A stretch of 64,000 nucleotides of DNA from Deltaproteobacteria bacterium (GTDB lineage Bacteria; Myxococcota_A; Polyangia; Polyangiales; Polyangiaceae), in NCBI GenBank assembly GCA_016218915.1, contig JACRCQ010000031.1, positions 62,001 through 126,000 of the forward strand, given 5' to 3'. The position numbers and the translations under genes were made by a program. This document shows, in pieces, positions 33,727 to 43,149 of this stretch. The notes below the pieces were generated by a model, which saw nothing but the letters and a program-made list of their open reading frames with translations, did no database searches and was not told where the DNA came from. Every line of letters starts with the position of its first letter. Position 1 is the first letter of the stretch.

Positions 33727-34410
33727 ATGATTGCGAGATACCACCCCGCCCGCGCGCCGATCACTCTGACGTTGCTCATGGTCTGTGCGTGCTCTACCGC
33801 CAATGATGCCATGCCTTCCTATGCTGCAGGTGGCTCCGGCCACGACGCTGCTTCGGACCAGCGCTCCGAGGATGCCCACGCGGCGGCAGGCGCTGCGGGG
33901 GCTGGTGGGGCGCACCCGAACGATGCAGGGGGGCAGGGGGGCGCGTTGGCCGAAGCCGGCCCGGACGTGTCATCGTCCGGAGCGGGCGGCGGAGGCTGCG
34001 ACTGCTCGGCGGGCGAATGCGGGATGTACGAGCGCTGCGGTGCCTTGGTGGATTGCGGCCTTTGCGCCGGAACAAGCGAGTCGTGCATCAAGTCGTCTTC
34101 CCCCCGTTTCCAGAACAAGGTGCGCACCGGAATCGACCAGGTCAAAACCGATCACCCCGAGTACTTCGACTTCACCGATCCCCAGGGAGAGAGCGTCAAG
34201 ATCGTGGATGGACCGGCGTACCACGACGCCCTCGTTGCAGCCGTGTCCGCCCAGGGTCTCGTGTGCATCGTGGATCCGAACTTCGACCATGACATCCGGG
34301 TGCGGCATCCGTCGGTGCAACCCGACCAGGCCGAGAACTACCTCATCCACACATCGTGGGAGTACACGGCCTACAAGTACACGAGCACGTGCGCGCCGGC
34401 TGGATTCTGA
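33727..34410 (+). CDS. Putative lipoprotein with Cys cluster, unknown domain
   Basis: The 227-residue protein starts with a hydrophobic signal ending in VCAC, a plausible lipobox, then a Gly/Ala/Asp-rich spacer and a short cysteine cluster (CDCSAGECGMYERCGALVDCGLC). The C-terminal ~120 residues (NKVRTGIDQVKTDHPEYFDF onward) look like a small globular domain, with DPNFDHDIRVRHPSV and SWEYTAYKYTSTC; I do not recognise it, though similar tails occur in Polyangia surface proteins. It is 129 bases after the kinase on the same strand. Confidence 0.7.
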   Translation: MIARYHPARAPITLTLLMVCACSTANDAMPSYAAGGSGHDAASDQRSEDAHAAAGAAGAGGAHPNDAGGQGGALAEAGPDVSSSGAGGGGCDCSAGECGMYERCGALVDCGLCAGTSESCIKSSSPRFQNKVRTGIDQVKTDHPEYFDFTDPQGESVKIVDGPAYHDALVAAVSAQGLVCIVDPNFDHDIRVRHPSVQPDQAENYLIHTSWEYTAYKYTSTCAPAGF

Positions 34411-34540
34411 GGCTGAGCCGCGGAGCGAGCAGACCTGACACGCGACCCCGAGACTCATCACCCGGGTGACGGATGCGGGGCCGGGTCGTGGCACGAGCGG
34501 TCTGAAGTCGATCGGCTGTGCTGGATGAGCCGTTCGACCT

Positions 34541-36520
34541 TCAGTCCCGCTGGCTCCCATGATCGGCCGGGGAGCTTGGCGCATCGAAGACCTCCCACTT
34601 GCCTTTGCCGCTGCGCTTGGCCGAATACATCGCCGCGTCCGCGGCGCGCACGAGCGCTGCGGCGTCAGCGCCGTGCGACGGGTAGAGTCCAATCCCTGCG
34701 CTGACGCCCACGCAGCACTCGACCTTTCCTAGCGAGTAGGGCCGCGAGATCTCGGTGACAAGCCGTTGCGCCACGACCTCCGCGTCGCGGGGAGAGCTGA
34801 GCTCGAAGAGGATGACCGTGAACTCGTCGCCACCGGGGCGGGCCACGGTATCGGCGGCCCGAACGCAGCTGCTGAGTCTGCGCGCCACGGCTTTGAGCAG
34901 CTCATCGCCTATCTCGTGGCCGTGTTCGTCGTTGACCAGCTTGAAGCCGTCCAGGTCCAGAAACAGCACGGCCATGCTCCGTCCGTACCGCCGTGCCTGG
35001 GCCACCGCGGTCCTCAGGCGATCCTCGCAAAGCGCGCGATTCGGCAGCCCGGTCAGAGGATCGGTGGTAGCGAGACGAACCAGCAAGTCTTCGGCGCGAC
35101 GGCGTTTGATCATGCCGCCCAGGGTTGCCGTCACGGCTGCGAGGAACTCCTCTACATCTCGCGAGCGGCACATGCCGTCTGCAACGTACGTGTTGAGCAC
35201 GCCGATGAAGTCCCCGTCGGAACGGATGGGAACGCAGTAGTGGCCATGAGGGATCATTCCCGGGTAGCTGACATGGTGCTCATCGTCGAGCGCAGGTTTG
35301 AAGACGACCTCACCGGTCACGGCAACTTTCCCGCACAGGCATCGGCCGTAGGGTACGCGCGCGCATTCGTCGAGCAGCGCGGAGTGCAATCCCCGCTGTG
35401 CGGCCAGCACGAGCTCTCGGGTTTCCGGCTCGGCAAGGAAGATACCCCCTTTGGACTCGAGCGCGAGCCAGCGCACCGATAGGACATGGTCCAGAATCTG
35501 CTCCAGCTGCTCCCGGAGAGGTATCGCCTTGACTGAGGTCAAGACGATCGCGTTGAGTACCTCCTGCAGATCGGTGGCGCGTGCAACCTGCTCTGCGGCT
35601 CGGGTCCGCTCGATCAATCCCGCGAGCGAATCGGCCAACGTTCGAAGGAAGTCAATCTCATCCGGGGCGGGCTCGTGTGCCGCAGCTACGTACAGAGCGA
35701 TGACCCCGAGCACCTTTCCAGCCGACACGATGGGAAGGCAATGGTGGCCGTGGTCCACCATTCCCGTGCAGGTCGTGTCGTGGCCTGCGTCGACGTGGCT
35801 CGCGAACACCGGCTCTGCGCTCTGCGCGGCCCGGCCGCATAGACAATGGCCGGTGGGGACCCGAGCACACGAGGCAATCAGCGTGGTTGGGAAGTTCTTC
35901 TGGCATGCGAGAACCAGATCGCCCGACTCCGGTTCACGCAGGAAGATCCCTCCCATTCGGCCCAGTGGAAGCCATGGGATTGACAGGATGGCGTCGAGGG
36001 CATCGGCAAGCTTGATCTCCAACGGCGCCTGACGAAGGCTCGCCTCGAGGATCCGGTGCAGGATATCGCGAAGCCTGGAATGTAGGCGATCGGCCTCATA
36101 CCGAAGCTTCAGCTCCGTGATATCCCTTGCGACACCGATCGTTCCGACGGTGTTTCCGCGCGAGTCGCGCCAAGGCAGCTTCGTGGTAGAAACCCACAGC
36201 TCCTCGCCCGTCAGGGAACGGACCAGCTGCACCTTGGCCTTGAGCGGCGTGCTCGTCGCCATCACGGCGTCTTCGTCCCGTCTTGACTCCTCAGCCTGCT
36301 CGAAGGCAAACAGCTCCGAATCCGTGCGCCCGAGCATCTGCTCCGCCGAAAGGCCAGTGTGCCTCGTGGTGCTCGCATTGACCCTCACGTAGCGATGCTC
36401 CCGGTCCTTGAAGAACACCCAGTCCGGTACGGACTCCAGGAAGGTCGAGAGCATCTCGTCCTCGGAAGCGTGACCCTGCTCGCGCGCGGCTTTCTCGGAC
36501 GCATTCGCTGGAGAGGTCAT
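34541..36520 (-). CDS. Diguanylate cyclase with PAS and two GAF domains
   Basis: The 659-residue protein has a PAS domain (about residues 25-140; FLESVPDWVFFKDREHRYVRVN), two related GAF domains (about 165-320 and 335-485) that share the pattern GGIFL-x-EPE, C-ARVP-G-CLCG and HG-x-C-PI, and a GGDEF domain at the C-terminus. The active site GGDEF is intact and the RxxD inhibitory site (RAAD, five residues upstream) is also present, so it should make c-di-GMP and be feedback-inhibited. The repeated CLCG motifs in both GAFs could bind a metal or heme; this is inference. The ATG at 36520 follows GGAGCATCTCCG. Confidence 0.88.
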   Translation of the reverse strand: MTSPANASEKAAREQGHASEDEMLSTFLESVPDWVFFKDREHRYVRVNASTTRHTGLSAEQMLGRTDSELFAFEQAEESRRDEDAVMATSTPLKAKVQLVRSLTGEELWVSTTKLPWRDSRGNTVGTIGVARDITELKLRYEADRLHSRLRDILHRILEASLRQAPLEIKLADALDAILSIPWLPLGRMGGIFLREPESGDLVLACQKNFPTTLIASCARVPTGHCLCGRAAQSAEPVFASHVDAGHDTTCTGMVDHGHHCLPIVSAGKVLGVIALYVAAAHEPAPDEIDFLRTLADSLAGLIERTRAAEQVARATDLQEVLNAIVLTSVKAIPLREQLEQILDHVLSVRWLALESKGGIFLAEPETRELVLAAQRGLHSALLDECARVPYGRCLCGKVAVTGEVVFKPALDDEHHVSYPGMIPHGHYCVPIRSDGDFIGVLNTYVADGMCRSRDVEEFLAAVTATLGGMIKRRRAEDLLVRLATTDPLTGLPNRALCEDRLRTAVAQARRYGRSMAVLFLDLDGFKLVNDEHGHEIGDELLKAVARRLSSCVRAADTVARPGGDEFTVILFELSSPRDAEVVAQRLVTEISRPYSLGKVECCVGVSAGIGLYPSHGADAAALVRAADAAMYSAKRSGKGKWEVFDAPSSPADHGSQRD

Positions 36521-36971
36521 CGGAGATGCTCCTGGAGTCAATTGGTTCGAAAGAACCTGCGCACCGCTTCGAACCATGTCGCATGCCCGCCGCTCGTGGG
36601 TGCGCTGCCACTGGAGAGAATGCGCTACGCATGCGATGGCGTCGAGAGGAAACCTGCGGTGATCTCTGCCTGGCCCCGAGCGCGATCGCCGCTCGCGGTG
36701 CTTGCATCTATCGGGGGTGGAATGCGCATTTCGAAGGCGGGGACTACTCGCTTTCGGATCTACGAGGGACGGACAGCAACGCGCTGCGGCGGGCACCAGC
36801 GTCAGGTGCGCCTGCTGCCGAGCCTTGGGGTGGTTCGCCCCTGTCGAGCTTGGCGCGCCGTGGTGCGAGGTGCCGTGCTTGTGTGCCGCAATGAAATGAG
36901 CGAGAATGCATCGTTCCAAACTATCAGGGAAAGACGGGCGCCAGGTCCACCGTCGACGACGAGGGGAAGCA
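36521..36971. other. Divergent intergenic region
   Basis: These 451 bases lie between the cyclase (minus) and the hybrid kinase (plus) and should hold both promoters. Several short open frames cross it but none has domain-like content or a good ribosome-binding site. I see no repeat, terminator or clear sigma-54 element. Confidence 0.5.
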
Positions 36972-39900
36972 ATGCCATCCTGGAACCATCGACTTGATGG
37001 TGTCTGCGATCAGGAAGCGCCCGACCGAGGCGAAGCGCCGGAGGCTGGCAACGCGGCGGCAAAGGTCGAATCGCAGTTCGAGTCCGTCGTGGCCAGGGTG
37101 GCCGAAGGCGTGGTCGTGGTCGATGCCAGCGGTATCGTGCGTTTCGCCAACCCAGCTGCGGAGTGCATTCTCGGGAGCGCAGCGGGGGAGCTGATCGGAA
37201 CGAGCGTGGGTCAGCTGGTTGCGGAGGGCGAGTCGGTCGAGACCACGATGGCGCGCAAGGACGGCACGATGGTGCGGGTGGAGATGCGCGCGAGCCGGAT
37301 CACGTGGGATGGCATTCCGTCGGTGCTGGTGACACTCCGGGACATTTCGGAGCTCAAGCGGGCTGAGCGCGATCGGACGTTCGGCGAGGAGAGGCTGGCG
37401 CGCGCCCAACGCATGGGCAGACTCGGCCATTGGGAGTGGGACGTCAAAGAGCAGAGCCTGATCTGGTCCGACGAGATCTACCGGCTGTTCGGGTTCAGCC
37501 GGGACACGACGCCCACTTTCGAGGCGATTGTAGCGGCGATCCACCCAGAAGACCGCGACAAGAACCGGGCATTCGTCGGGAAGCTGCTCGGTGGTGGTGA
37601 GCAAGAGGAGCTCGAGTTCCGGGTTGTGCTGTCGGATGGGACGGTGAAGCACGTGCTGCAGTACGCGGAGCCGCACCTCGATGACGACGGCAAGGTGGAC
37701 ATCATCTTCGGGACGATGCAGGACGTAAGCGAGCGGAGGCTGGCAGAGGAGGTGCGGCGCCAGAACGAGGCGCGGCTGGAGGGGTTGCTGCGCATCTCGC
37801 AGTACGAGGCGCTCACGGAGCAGAGCCTTCTGGACAATGCTCTTGAGGAGGCGATTGCGCTGACCGGCAGCGCGATCGGGCATATCTACCACTACGACGA
37901 CGCAGCGCGACGGCTCACGCTCAACTCCTGGTCCAAAGGTTCGCAGGGTCAGCACTCCATTGCGGACCCCGCGTCCGAATACGAGCTCGACGCAACCGGC
38001 GCGTGGGGCGAGGTGGTGCGTCAGGGCAAGCCGGTCATCATCAACGACTTCCTGGCCCCCGATCCGGTCAAGAGCGGGTATCCGCAAGGCCATGCAGCGC
38101 TGGAGCGGGTACTGACGGTTCCAGTGCGCTGCGCGGGACGGATTGCAGCGGTGGTCAGCGTTGCGAACAAGAAGACGGACTACGATGCAGCGGACGAGCG
38201 GCAGCTGACTCTACTCATGGATTCGGCGTGGAAGATCGTGGAGCGACGCCGCGCGGAACGCGCGCTGGAGCGCGAGAAGGCGTTTGTCGAGCGCCTGGTC
38301 GACACCGCCCAGACCGTGATTCTGGTGTTGGATCCGGCTGGCCGCATCGTCAGGTTCAACCGCTACCTCGAGCAGCTGAGCGGATATCGATTCGAGGAAG
38401 TGGCGGGGAGGGACTGGTTCGAGACGTTCCTTCCGGCCAGCATCCGGCCGCGCGTACGGGAGCTGTTCCGGAGTGCGGTGTCAGGTGTTCTTACCAACGG
38501 GAGCATCGACCCGATCGTAGTCAAGGACGGCAGCGAGCGGCTCATTGAATGGTACGACGCGACGTTGAAGTCAGAGGATGGCACGGTGACCGGCCTGCTG
38601 TCGGTCGGGCAGGACGTCACCGATCGCGAGCGGTCCAGGCGGGAGATCCTCGCGAGCGAGCAGCGTTTTCGGCTCGTGTTCAACAACACGACAGAGGGAA
38701 TCCTGCTGACCGACGCGTCGACCCGGAAGCTCGTGATCGGCAACAGGGCATTCTGCGACATGGTCGGCTACGAGCCGGAGGAGCTGGCCGGGCTCAGCGT
38801 GACGGACATCCATCCGGTCGAGGTCTTGCCGGAGATCGGCGCAGCGTTCCAGCGTCTGGCCGCGGGCTCTCGCGCCTTTGGCGAGGCAATATCGGTGAAG
38901 CGCAAGGACGGCTCGATGTTTGTTGCGGACATCGGGGCAACGGCGATGATGCACGAGGGCCGTGAGGTTCTTGTTGCGAGCTTTCGGGATGTCACAGAGA
39001 CGCGGAAGCTGCGGGCGGGACTCGCGCAGTCGGACCGCCTGGCCAGCATGGGCATCCTGGCTGCAGGCGTCGCTCATGAGATCAACAACCCACTATCGTA
39101 CATCCTGTACAACCTCGAGAGCCTGTCCGAGGACATCCCAAGGTTTACCGCGCAGATCGCAAGGGCGCGATGCGCGCTCGCCAGCCACCTCGGCGAGGCG
39201 AAGCTCCGGGAGGTCCTGGGGGCCGACATAGAAATGCTCGACCCGGCGATCTTCGCCGACGTGCAGGACCGGTTTCGCGATGCGCTCAACGGGTCGCGCA
39301 GAATCAAGGAGATCGCTCGCGGGCTCGGCACGTTCTCGCGGGTCCAGAACGACGAAGTCGCGCCCGTGGATCTTCGCTACCCCATCGAGTCTGCCATCAA
39401 CATCGCCTTCAACGAGATCAAGTATCGGGCCCGGATCGTCAAGGACTTCTGCACGAGCGTGCCTGTGCTCGCGAGCGAAGGGAGGTTGGCGCAAGTCTTC
39501 TTGAACCTGCTGATCAACGCCGCGCACGCGATCACGGATGGCGACGTGGAGCACAACAAGATCAGCATCAGGACCTGGCAGGAGGGCACCGACGTCCTTG
39601 CGGAGGTGCAAGACACCGGCTGCGGCGTTTCTCCGGACGTGATCGAGCGGATGTTCGAGCCGTTCTTCACCACCAAGCCCACCGGGATCGGCACCGGGCT
39701 CGGGCTGAGCATCGTCAAGAACATCATCACAAGCTACCGAGGAACCATCGAAGCAACGAGCGAGCTCGGCAAGGGCACCCGAATCGTCATGCGCTTTCCG
39801 ATGGATAGGAGCGAGGAGGAGCTTTCGCCGCTTCGCACCCCGAGCGACCGCGCCGTCGGCGGAAGCGGGGGGCGGGTGCTGGTGATCGACGACGAGCCAG

Positions 39901-40244
39901 CGATCCGCGCCAGCCTCAAGAGGATACTGCGCCGACACGAGGTGGTCGAGGCGGAGTCCGGCGAGCACGGTCGGGAGATCCTGTCCAGGGACCCGTCATT
40001 CGACGTAATCCTGTGCGACATGATGATGCCGAGAGTCTCCGGCGTGGATGTGCACTTGTGGTTGGTCCAGCACCATCCGCAGCTGGCGCGAAAGGTCGTG
40101 TTCGTGACCGGAGGCGCATTCACTCCCACTGCGAGAGAATATCTCGAGAACGTGAGCAACGTGCGAATCGACAAGCCATTCGACCCGACGAACTTGCAGA
40201 AGATGGTGGCAGAGTGGGTCGCAGCGTCCAAAGCGCGAGGGTGA
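36972..40244 (+). CDS. Hybrid sensor histidine kinase, multiple PAS plus GAF, with receiver domain
   Basis: The 1090-residue cytoplasmic sensor has, in order, PAS (about 30-135; RVAEGVVVVDASGIVRFAN), a PAS_3-type PAS (150-255), GAF (270-415), two further PAS domains (430-540 and 550-665), the HisKA box with phospho-His702 in GVAHEINNPL, HATPase (N box, DTGCGV, GTGLGLSIVKN) and a C-terminal receiver with phospho-acceptor Asp1016 (VILCDMMMP). No membrane helices, so it senses an internal signal. The ATG at 36972 follows GAGGGGAAG. The attached receiver suggests phosphorelay to a separate HPt or output protein. It is divergent from a diguanylate cyclase. Confidence 0.9.
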   Translation: MPSWNHRLDGVCDQEAPDRGEAPEAGNAAAKVESQFESVVARVAEGVVVVDASGIVRFANPAAECILGSAAGELIGTSVGQLVAEGESVETTMARKDGTMVRVEMRASRITWDGIPSVLVTLRDISELKRAERDRTFGEERLARAQRMGRLGHWEWDVKEQSLIWSDEIYRLFGFSRDTTPTFEAIVAAIHPEDRDKNRAFVGKLLGGGEQEELEFRVVLSDGTVKHVLQYAEPHLDDDGKVDIIFGTMQDVSERRLAEEVRRQNEARLEGLLRISQYEALTEQSLLDNALEEAIALTGSAIGHIYHYDDAARRLTLNSWSKGSQGQHSIADPASEYELDATGAWGEVVRQGKPVIINDFLAPDPVKSGYPQGHAALERVLTVPVRCAGRIAAVVSVANKKTDYDAADERQLTLLMDSAWKIVERRRAERALEREKAFVERLVDTAQTVILVLDPAGRIVRFNRYLEQLSGYRFEEVAGRDWFETFLPASIRPRVRELFRSAVSGVLTNGSIDPIVVKDGSERLIEWYDATLKSEDGTVTGLLSVGQDVTDRERSRREILASEQRFRLVFNNTTEGILLTDASTRKLVIGNRAFCDMVGYEPEELAGLSVTDIHPVEVLPEIGAAFQRLAAGSRAFGEAISVKRKDGSMFVADIGATAMMHEGREVLVASFRDVTETRKLRAGLAQSDRLASMGILAAGVAHEINNPLSYILYNLESLSEDIPRFTAQIARARCALASHLGEAKLREVLGADIEMLDPAIFADVQDRFRDALNGSRRIKEIARGLGTFSRVQNDEVAPVDLRYPIESAINIAFNEIKYRARIVKDFCTSVPVLASEGRLAQVFLNLLINAAHAITDGDVEHNKISIRTWQEGTDVLAEVQDTGCGVSPDVIERMFEPFFTTKPTGIGTGLGLSIVKNIITSYRGTIEATSELGKGTRIVMRFPMDRSEEELSPLRTPSDRAVGGSGGRVLVIDDEPAIRASLKRILRRHEVVEAESGEHGREILSRDPSFDVILCDMMMPRVSGVDVHLWLVQHHPQLARKVVFVTGGAFTPTAREYLENVSNVRIDKPFDPTNLQKMVAEWVAASKARG

Positions 40245-40291
40245 GCCGGTCCGGGCTGGCAAAGCTGCTGCAACAAGAGTAGTGTGACCGC

Positions 40292-41737
40292 ATGCGGAGG
40301 GAAGCAGCAGCACGGAGGGTCTCCGGACTCGTCCTGGCATTGAGCGGGTTTGCAGCAGCCGGGAACTCATACGCTGCGCAGCCGCAGCTGCGTGTTGCCG
40401 TGGGGGCGTCCCATGCGATCTCTTCCCCCCAGAGCGAGGAGTTCGGCTGGGGTGCCTCCGGCGCATTGGCGGGCGAGCTGAAGCTTTCGCCTGCCCTGTC
40501 CGTACAGGCGGGCTTGGAGAGCACCGTGCTGAGCACAGGGCGCCCTCCGCCTCCACAGTTCGCCCCGAACACGACCGGCGTGTCCTGGATGGCGTTTGGA
40601 GGCGCCCGGCTCCAGCCGTTCGCATCAGAGCAGCCAGGCGCTGGCGCGGGACTCTGGCTCGCAGCCGTGGCGGGATATGTCCGCACTGGACCCGAGGGCC
40701 GCCCGGGGTTCGGCGTCGATCTCGGCTACGAGTTCCCCATGGACCGATTCGCCCTGGGGCCGTTCGCCGGATACCGTCAGATCGTGCAGCCCGACAGCGA
40801 GCTCCGAGGAAACGACGCTCGGATTGCGACGCTCGGCATCTCGGGTACCTGGGCGCCTTGGCGAACGCCGACTGTGGTCGACAAGGATTGGGACCGCGAC
40901 GGCATCGTCAACGAGCGCGACGCCTGTCCGCGGGACGCCGAGGACTTCGACGGATTCGAGGACGCGGATGGGTGTCCCGAGCTGGACAACGACAAGGACG
41001 GGGTACCTGACAAGGTTGATCGCTGTCCTGACGAGCCTGAGGATCGGGATGGCTTCGAGGATGCGGACGGCTGTCCTGAGATGGACAACGACAAGGACGG
41101 GATCCTGGACAAGAACGATGCCTGCCCGGACGTTGCGGAGGACCTGGACGGTTTCGAGGACAAGGACGGCTGTCCGGACCCGGACAACGACCGGGACGAG
41201 ATACCGGATGTCGTGGACAAGTGCCCGGACGAGCCGGAGACGTACAATGGATACGCGGACGAGGACGGGTGTCCGGACGAGATCTCGGTTCGAGTGGTGG
41301 GAGCGAACATCTATCTGGACGAGAAGATCTTCTTCGAGTGGAACAAGGCGGTGATACGGACGGAGAGCCATGCGCTGGTGCAGCGCATCGCGACGCTGCT
41401 GCTCAATCATCCGGAGTACCTCGAGATCAGCATTGAGGGGCACACCGACGAGATGGGCAGTGCCGACTACAACCAGCGTCTGTCCGAATCCCGCGCCAAG
41501 GCTGTCCGCGACTTCCTCGTGCGCGCAGGCGTCGCGCAGGACCGCCTCATGGCCACAGGGTTTGGAGAGACCCGTCCGCTGGTGCGCGAAAGGACCGAGA
41601 AGGCGGCCAGCGTGAACCGTCGCGTGGAATTTCGAATCACGAAGCGGAGGACGACTCTACCGTTTGTGCAAGCGGCTCCTGCGGACGTTGCCACGCCGGG
41701 GAGTGCGCATGACGCAGGTCAGGGGGCGCCGCGATGA
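40292..41737 (+). CDS. OmpA-family outer-membrane protein with TSP3 calcium repeats
   Basis: The 481-residue protein has a signal peptide (cleavage near SYAAQ), an N-terminal beta-barrel-like half (about residues 30-190), four thrombospondin type-3 repeats of the DxDxDGIxDxxDxCP form (about 195-330), which bind calcium, and a C-terminal OmpA peptidoglycan-binding domain (IEGHTDEMGSADYNQRLSESRA). It would link the outer membrane to the cell wall. It ends with an ATGA overlap into the next lipoprotein gene, so the two are probably a surface pair. Confidence 0.88.
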   Translation: MRREAAARRVSGLVLALSGFAAAGNSYAAQPQLRVAVGASHAISSPQSEEFGWGASGALAGELKLSPALSVQAGLESTVLSTGRPPPPQFAPNTTGVSWMAFGGARLQPFASEQPGAGAGLWLAAVAGYVRTGPEGRPGFGVDLGYEFPMDRFALGPFAGYRQIVQPDSELRGNDARIATLGISGTWAPWRTPTVVDKDWDRDGIVNERDACPRDAEDFDGFEDADGCPELDNDKDGVPDKVDRCPDEPEDRDGFEDADGCPEMDNDKDGILDKNDACPDVAEDLDGFEDKDGCPDPDNDRDEIPDVVDKCPDEPETYNGYADEDGCPDEISVRVVGANIYLDEKIFFEWNKAVIRTESHALVQRIATLLLNHPEYLEISIEGHTDEMGSADYNQRLSESRAKAVRDFLVRAGVAQDRLMATGFGETRPLVRERTEKAASVNRRVEFRITKRRTTLPFVQAAPADVATPGSAHDAGQGAPR

Positions 41738-43143
41738 CACACCGAACTCGATGGCTTCTTGCGTCCGGCCTCGCGCTGAGCATGAGTGTCGGGCCTTTTG
41801 TCGCTTGCAGCGATTCCGGCGCAATCGTGGGGGGCCGCTGCGCCGACGGCCTCACGGCCTGCGCAGGACAATGCGTTCGCATCCAATCGGACCCAAGCCA
41901 CTGCGGCGCTTGTGGTGTGGTCTGTGGTCCCGGGGTCGACTGCCTGGATGGCCGCTGTGGTGGATGGGGCGATGCAGGCCCGGACGGGCAGGACGCGGAC
42001 CAGAGCGTGCCTGCGGACGCGGATGCCGGGGAAGGCGACGTCGCGTGGTTGGATGGGGCGGATTCGGACGGTGCACAGGAGCCGGGGCAGGATACGCCGG
42101 ACGGCACGCAGGGCGAGTGCGGAGCGAGTCCCTGTGACGATGCCGACGCGACGGGCGACGAACCCGGGGTGGAGACCGGCGGCGACGCGCCGGACGGGGA
42201 GCAGGACGGTAGCACGTGCGTTCCACCCTATGACACCGCGGCCAACTGCGGAGCGTGCGGGCAGGTCTGTCAGGGGGCGACGCCCGTCTGCGGGCCGGCC
42301 GGAGACGGTGGGTTCGCCTGTGCTCCGCTGTGCGATCCGCCGTTGGTCGACTGCGGCGGAGCGTGCAAGGATCTGCAGACGGACGAGCAGAACTGCGGAG
42401 CGTGCAACAACAAGTGCATCACGGGCTTGTGCTTTGACGGCCTTTGCGTAGGGGGCGGTGTGGGCCACGTTGTGCTGATCGGGATGGACTTCCACGTCTG
42501 GTATCCCGGAGCGCCGCCCACAAGGGTGTTTGGCAATTCGGTCTTTCTTCCACCGCACAACCCTTTGCGCGTGCTCACGTACACGCAACACGGCGACGAC
42601 TCGAGCGGGGGGGCGATCGCGGCCGTGGCCAATCTGACGGCCTGGTACTCTGCGCAGATCGGCCGACCCTACGTGCTGACGGACATCGGCGCCGCGAACG
42701 GCCTGCCCGCGCTGCTGAATCCTGCGGAGCAGGACGTTCTGCTGATCCTGGATCAGCCCAAGGCACCGCCGGGCGAGCTGGCGAGCATTGGGGCCTCCTG
42801 GAGCCAACCCGTATCGGACTACGTGCACGCGGGCGGCACTGTGGTCGTCCTGATGAGCGCACAAGGCCAGAACGAGATGCCGCAGCTCGTCACCAGCAGC
42901 GGGCTGGGGAGCCTGGACGCGGTGCATGACATCACGGTGCCGTCTCACATCCTGGCGAACGTCGCGCCCTGGGACGCGATCGGCATCAACGTGATGAGCC
43001 CCTTCCTGGCCCGTCCCGAGACTGTGACCTTGCAGACGTCGATGGTACCGGGCGCTGACACGATATTCGTGGTAGTCGACAACACCAATCCCGATGCAGG
43101 GGCCAAACTCCCTGTGGTCATCCACAGAGTGGTTGTCCCGTGA
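41734..43143 (+). CDS. Stig1/DPxxCGACG-repeat surface lipoprotein
   Basis: The 469-residue protein has a lipoprotein-like signal (PFVAC), Cys motifs of the form DPSHCGACGVVC, TAANCGACGQVC and DEQNCGACNNKC, separated by a long Asp/Gly/Ala-rich acidic linker (about residues 75-160), and a ~220-residue C-terminal domain (GHVVLIGMDFHVWYPG onward) that looks like an alpha/beta fold with LLILDQP and GGTVVVLMS strands, perhaps a GATase-like or DUF4350-like fold. Function unknown. Translation is coupled to the OmpA protein, and the kinase-PilZ gene converges on it with a 6-base gap. Confidence 0.75.
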   Translation: MTHRTRWLLASGLALSMSVGPFVACSDSGAIVGGRCADGLTACAGQCVRIQSDPSHCGACGVVCGPGVDCLDGRCGGWGDAGPDGQDADQSVPADADAGEGDVAWLDGADSDGAQEPGQDTPDGTQGECGASPCDDADATGDEPGVETGGDAPDGEQDGSTCVPPYDTAANCGACGQVCQGATPVCGPAGDGGFACAPLCDPPLVDCGGACKDLQTDEQNCGACNNKCITGLCFDGLCVGGGVGHVVLIGMDFHVWYPGAPPTRVFGNSVFLPPHNPLRVLTYTQHGDDSSGGAIAAVANLTAWYSAQIGRPYVLTDIGAANGLPALLNPAEQDVLLILDQPKAPPGELASIGASWSQPVSDYVHAGGTVVVLMSAQGQNEMPQLVTSSGLGSLDAVHDITVPSHILANVAPWDAIGINVMSPFLARPETVTLQTSMVPGADTIFVVVDNTNPDAGAKLPVVIHRVVVP

Positions 43144-43149
43144 GGCGGG

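Noticed and set aside
34458..34469. TCACCCGGGTGA palindrome as a terminator between convergent genes
   Set aside because: It has no loop or T run. A weak CCCCG/CGGGG outer pairing exists, but the evidence is too thin to call a terminator.
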